Shown: positions 60,394-64,000 of the stretch, piece by piece
Layout of the letters: every line of letters begins with the position of its first letter
Position numbering within the stretch: position 1 is the stretch's first letter
NCBI RefSeq assembly: GCF_051201685.1
Contig: NZ_CP179213.1
Coordinates: 744,001 to 808,000, forward strand
From: Luminiphilus sp051201685
Lineage (GTDB): Bacteria; Pseudomonadota; Gammaproteobacteria; Pseudomonadales; Halieaceae
Direction of reading: 5' to 3'
Length of the DNA: 64,000 nucleotides
The notes under the pieces: generated by a model
Told to the model about the DNA's origin: nothing
The model's database searches: none
Seen by the model: only the letters and a program-made list of their open reading frames with translations
Made by a program: the position numbers and the translations under genes

Positions 60394-63300
60394 TCACGTC
60401 CAGCGTTGAAGTGCTGCTACCGCATTCCTAGCAAGTTCTTCAACGTCGTCATAATCCTCTCGAGACAGGGTGATTTGCCCAACTGCTGCGGCTTGCTCAA
60501 TGTCATTCAAAGCTTTGGTCAGCTGTGTAGCACCGATATTGCCGCACATAGACTTCAGGGCGTGGGCGTGTTGTCTTAGCACTTCGGTGTCGTCGGTATT
60601 TACCGACGAGCGAAGATCGGCCAGGCTGATGGGCAATTGCGCATTGAAAGATGCGATGACCTTTGCGAGCAGTGCGACACCTGCAGAGCCTGGATTGATG
60701 GCCAATATCGATTCTATAACGTTCTCGTCAATGGGGCCTTGAGCGGCGGAATGCTCTGATGCGACGCCCTTAACGTTTTCATTACTGACTTTATGTGTCA
60801 GCGTTGCACTAATTCGGTTCTCTAGCTGGGTAACGTTGAAAGGTTTGGTCATGAATTCATCCATGCCTGAATTCAATGCCTGCTCGTATTCCTCAGCGCG
60901 GGCAGCTGCAGTGAGCGCTATGATAGGTGTCCTAGGGTAGTCTCTCTCAGATTCTATTTCACGAATCAGCTTGGTGGCCTCAAAACCATCCATCACTGGC
61001 ATTTGGCAATCCATGAGTACCAGGTCGAATCGGTGGCGCCTAAAAAGTGTGACTGCCTCCAGTCCATTTTCGGCAAGGCTCGACTGAAGACCCATAGATT
61101 TCAGAATTTCCTGCACTAAGATCTGGTTAACTTTATTGTCCTCAACAACCAGCACGTCGGCATTGATTTGCAAGGCGGGGACGGCTGCCACGGTTTGCGG
61201 CGATTTACTCGACAGCGCCTCCTCGAGGTTGCTTGTGGTAATGGGCCTGTGCAAGCCAATCCAGTGTTGGGAATGTAGACGTGGTGACAAGCTTTTTATT
61301 GAGGTGGCAAGAATTCTTTTAGCGGAACTCAGGTGCAGTTCAATATCGTCAAGTTCGCTGGGGTTCAGAAGTTGATCGATGATTAGCGCGTCACAGGAGA
61401 CCTTATCAATGGCCTCAATACTGTTGATGGCAATGGTACGGTAGCCAATCAAAGCGGCATGCGCGGCCGTACTCGCTCTGAGGTCCTCATCGTCTGTGAG
61501 TAGACCGATAGTTCCGCGATTCAGTGTTGGTCTAGCCTCCGCAATCTCTAAAGGGATGGTGACCAGAACTCGGGTGCCTACGCCAGACTCCGGGGTGTCA
61601 ATCGATAAAGCACCTCCCAAAACTTCAGCGAAATTTCGGCAAATAGTTAGCCCGAGTCCCGTCCCGCCATATTGCCTAGTGGTACTGGTATCAGCCTGAG
61701 TAAACTTTTCGAATACGCGAGCCCGAGCATCATCAGGTATGCCCTCTCCGGTGTCGTCAACCACCATTCGAATATCCCCGGAGGGCTCAACCCCTACAGC
61801 AACAACAATGCGGCCCGATTCGGTAAACTTGATCGCATTACCGACTAGGTTTGTAATGATTTGGCGTATTTTTTGCGGGTCGCCTCGGTAGCTTCCGGCC
61901 AGAGAAGTATCGGGAATGAAATCTAGTTTTAGCCCCTTTCTTTGAGCCGGTTCACCCTGCAGGTAGCAAACTTCATCAATCACGCTGATGAGGTCAAATT
62001 CAACCGATTCAATATCCATTCGGTCGGCTTCAATTTTGGCTAAGTCCAAAATCTCGCTAATAAGATGCAGTAGGGTTTTTCCAGAGTTAAGTGCTGCTCG
62101 AGCGAAGCGACTTTGCTGTGGTGTTGTATCCGTTTTTAGTAAAAGCTCATTCATTCCTATAATGCCGTGCAAAGGCGTTCTAATTTCATGGCTCATCACG
62201 GCTAAAAATTCTGATTTGGCAACATTGGCAGCTTCAGCGGCTTGCTTCGCTTCCTCAAGATCTATGGTTCTCTCGTTGAGTCTGAGTGAAAACTCTAGCT
62301 CTCTTCGATGAGACTGTTGGAGAGTTCTTTGCATCCACAATCCGATTCCCGCAACCATCAACGCTAGGAACACCACATAGATTGCGTAAGCTGTCTTTGA
62401 GGACCAGAAGGGAGGCCGAATCACCAATGGAATTTGGAGGGCATCATAGTTCCAGTCGCCCATAACTCCTTTGCCAGCAAGTTCAATAAGATATGATCCC
62501 GCAGGTGGAGCTGTAATGCTTAGGGTTCGGTCGTTACCCAGATCAACCCATTTGTCCCCGAGCCCGCTAATCCTGTACTTATATTTAATTTCGGACGGGG
62601 CGATATATTCGGCGCCAAACATTTCAATCGTGACAATCTTGTCGTCGTAAGAGAGATCTAGATTGAGGTCTGATATGTCAGCTGAAAGGTCTATCGCCCT
62701 GTTCAAAAGAGATATTGATGCGATGCCAATGCGGATGGGTTTCGCTGTTTCTTCCGCAGAATAGGCGTCGACAATAGAAACGCCTCGAAAGCCGCCAAAG
62801 TATATTGTCCCGGAACTCGACCCATACGAAGAGCCGCTAATAAACTCACCAATATTCGCACCGAAGGTGTTTTTATAATTTCTGGCGTCCAATGTAAAAG
62901 GGTTAAATCTAGTGAGTCCTTCATTGTGAGATAGCCAAAAACTTCCCGCATTATCTCGGTGGATTCCCATCACGGAAATACTTGGTAAATTGAGATCTCT
63001 CGTCACATTGTTTACTGCAGTAACGTTCAAGCGCTCGTCTCGTTGAGCTTTCATGAGCCCATATTGAAACGTCCCCACCCAAATTGCGTTGTCGTCTCCA
63101 TGTTGAAGCTCGACAGGGTTTATATTTTTTGTTGTCGTGCCGGCATCAATCAAAAACGTGGAAAAATCTGTGTCGGTTATTGTGGAAAGGTCTGCTGATA
63201 ACTTCGCAATTCCTTGCTCGTTGCCGACTAATATGCCGCCGTCGTGATCCATCAGGAGGGTGTAAATGATGTCGCTGATCCGACTGCCAGCAAGGGAGCG

Positions 63301-64000
63301 CACGGTGCGGGACACTTTTCCGTCGCTATTAACTACGCTAACACCCCCACCATAGGTTCCAACAACAAGGCCTGTATCTGGTAGCGCCAGTAGAGAAGTT
63401 ATAGCCTCGCTATGCAATGCATTGTCTTCGAGCGGGCCGTACAGAACCTTCGTTAGCTTGTCCCCTGCAATGTCGTAGCGGAAAAGGCCGCTGTCAAAGG
63501 TTCCAATCCATGCAAGGTTGTTGTCAACCGCCACAGCGGTTGCAATGCCCTCTGGAAGGTCTGGATGAGTAAAGTGATTGATGTTGCTAAAGGAGGCTTC
63601 GCCTGGGGCTAAATAAGACACGCCGGCATCAGTTGCGAGCCAAAGTACCCCATCTTTTGATACTGTGATTCCGTTTATGGTGTCACTTTGAAGGTTGCTG
63701 TTGGAACTATTAATAATTTTCGCCGTGCTTTTACGACCATGGGCTAGGCCGTTTGTGAGGCCTATCCAGTAGGTTTCATCGTCAGTTTTATATATTGATC
63801 TGACTTCAGTTTCAGCCAGTCCAGAATTGAAGTCGGTATAGGACTGAAAGGTGCGGCCTTTGTCTGTGGTTACGGCTAAACCTTTGCCCGTTCCAATCCA
63901 AGTGATTTGATCGTCGTGGTATATCTCGTAAATTGTGTTGGAGGGCAGATCCTCAGCGGTTGGGCCCGCTAATATTCGTCTAGTTTCAGACGTTTTTTTG
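60394..64000 (-). CDS. Propeller-type hybrid sensor histidine kinase (partial, start beyond right edge)
   Basis: The frame is open to the window's right edge; the first 1,200 residues visible read, in order: beta-propeller repeats of the two-component-regulator kind (for example DGVLWLATDAGVSYL and ETYWIGLTNGLA), a Y_Y_Y-like beta-sandwich (YKYRISGLGDKWVDLG), one membrane helix (AIYVVFLALMVAGIGLWM), HisKA with phospho-His in AVMSHEIRTPLHGIIGM, HATPase (ITNLVGNAIKFT, DDTGEGIP, YGGTGLGLTI). Then come a weak receiver-like segment (DALIIDQLL), a full receiver with VLVVEDNKVNQILV and DLVLMDCQMPVMDGFEA, and a C-terminal HPt (HAHALKSMCGNIGA). The sensor probably lies in the periplasm. The target regulator is not seen. 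Confidence 0.9.
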   Translation of the reverse strand, partial: KKTSETRRILAGPTAEDLPSNTIYEIYHDDQITWIGTGKGLAVTTDKGRTFQSYTDFNSGLAETEVRSIYKTDDETYWIGLTNGLAHGRKSTAKIINSSNSNLQSDTINGITVSKDGVLWLATDAGVSYLAPGEASFSNINHFTHPDLPEGIATAVAVDNNLAWIGTFDSGLFRYDIAGDKLTKVLYGPLEDNALHSEAITSLLALPDTGLVVGTYGGGVSVVNSDGKVSRTVRSLAGSRISDIIYTLLMDHDGGILVGNEQGIAKLSADLSTITDTDFSTFLIDAGTTTKNINPVELQHGDDNAIWVGTFQYGLMKAQRDERLNVTAVNNVTRDLNLPSISVMGIHRDNAGSFWLSHNEGLTRFNPFTLDARNYKNTFGANIGEFISGSSYGSSSGTIYFGGFRGVSIVDAYSAEETAKPIRIGIASISLLNRAIDLSADISDLNLDLSYDDKIVTIEMFGAEYIAPSEIKYKYRISGLGDKWVDLGNDRTLSITAPPAGSYLIELAGKGVMGDWNYDALQIPLVIRPPFWSSKTAYAIYVVFLALMVAGIGLWMQRTLQQSHRRELEFSLRLNERTIDLEEAKQAAEAANVAKSEFLAVMSHEIRTPLHGIIGMNELLLKTDTTPQQSRFARAALNSGKTLLHLISEILDLAKIEADRMDIESVEFDLISVIDEVCYLQGEPAQRKGLKLDFIPDTSLAGSYRGDPQKIRQIITNLVGNAIKFTESGRIVVAVGVEPSGDIRMVVDDTGEGIPDDARARVFEKFTQADTSTTRQYGGTGLGLTICRNFAEVLGGALSIDTPESGVGTRVLVTIPLEIAEARPTLNRGTIGLLTDDEDLRASTAAHAALIGYRTIAINSIEAIDKVSCDALIIDQLLNPSELDDIELHLSSAKRILATSIKSLSPRLHSQHWIGLHRPITTSNLEEALSSKSPQTVAAVPALQINADVLVVEDNKVNQILVQEILKSMGLQSSLAENGLEAVTLFRRHRFDLVLMDCQMPVMDGFEATKLIREIESERDYPRTPIIALTAAARAEEYEQALNSGMDEFMTKPFNVTQLENRISATLTHKVSNENVKGVASEHSAAQGPIDENVIESILAINPGSAGVALLAKVIASFNAQLPISLADLRSSVNTDDTEVLRQHAHALKSMCGNIGATQLTKALNDIEQAAAVGQITLSREDYDDVEELARNAVAALQRWT

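Overview
The window looks like the chromosome of a marine, heterotrophic gammaproteobacterium, probably an OM60/NOR5-type (Halieaceae/Cellvibrionales) relative. The evidence is the gammaproteobacterial gene order smpB / ratA-rnfH / bamE<>fur / recN / hrcA / grpE-dnaK-dnaJ-dapB, sigma-32-type promoters, a one-piece tmRNA with an ANDDNYGAQLAA tag, and many genes for acyl-CoA and aldehyde catabolism. The taxonomic call is an inference from gene content; no alignment was run. Base composition is close to half GC by eye, somewhat lower in 25.2-29.1 kb.

Layout. 0-8 kb: the tail of a sugar-type ABC solute-binding protein, an orphan membrane sensor kinase, a ClsC-like phospholipase D lipoprotein and an AsmA-like periplasmic protein. 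8-10 kb: an exported protein with a C-terminal sorting tail and its terminator. 10-16 kb: a TetR gene divergent from a paired acyl-CoA dehydrogenase operon with a secreted lipase-like hydrolase, then an (AATCACG)16 array touching the 3' end of a PRMT-like methyltransferase, then arfB. 16-25 kb: a catabolic regulon (Asp-nucleophile hydrolase, MFS carrier, FAH-family hydrolase, DUF1330 protein, AhpD-like protein, MDR reductase, coniferyl-aldehyde-type dehydrogenase). Two promoters in it carry the same double TGACC-N3-GGTCA operator, so the TetR at 23959-24627 probably controls both.

25-30.5 kb is the most unusual stretch. A compact four-gene operon (thermostable-hemolysin/GNAT-like protein, AMP-forming ligase, Fe(II)/2-oxoglutarate oxygenase, SDR) looks like a small-molecule pathway. 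It lies between two direct 257-bp copies of part of a phosphotransferase (APH/ACAD10-like) gene: one inside the intact gene, the other a stranded fragment about 97% identical.

30.5-42 kb: tmRNA, threonine aldolase, a cytochrome P460-like protein, a serine hydrolase-MOSC-crotonase operon, an EF-hand / ECF sigma / putative anti-sigma / Metal_resist-like module, a TSUP carrier, smpB, an NSS symporter and ratA-rnfH. 42-52 kb: bamE, fur, a frameshifted recN, hrcA, grpE, dnaK, dnaJ, dapB and the chaperedoxin cnoX. 52-60.4 kb: a second acyl-CoA dehydrogenase pair, aceK, two histidine phosphatases, a TesB thioesterase, a double-TetR-domain regulator and an enoyl-CoA hydratase. 60.4-64 kb: a large propeller-type hybrid sensor kinase that runs off the right edge.

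Taken together, the window holds the stress/chaperone core and all three common ribosome-rescue components (tmRNA, SmpB, ArfB), plus several TetR-controlled acyl-CoA catabolic modules and one likely acquired biosynthetic cluster.
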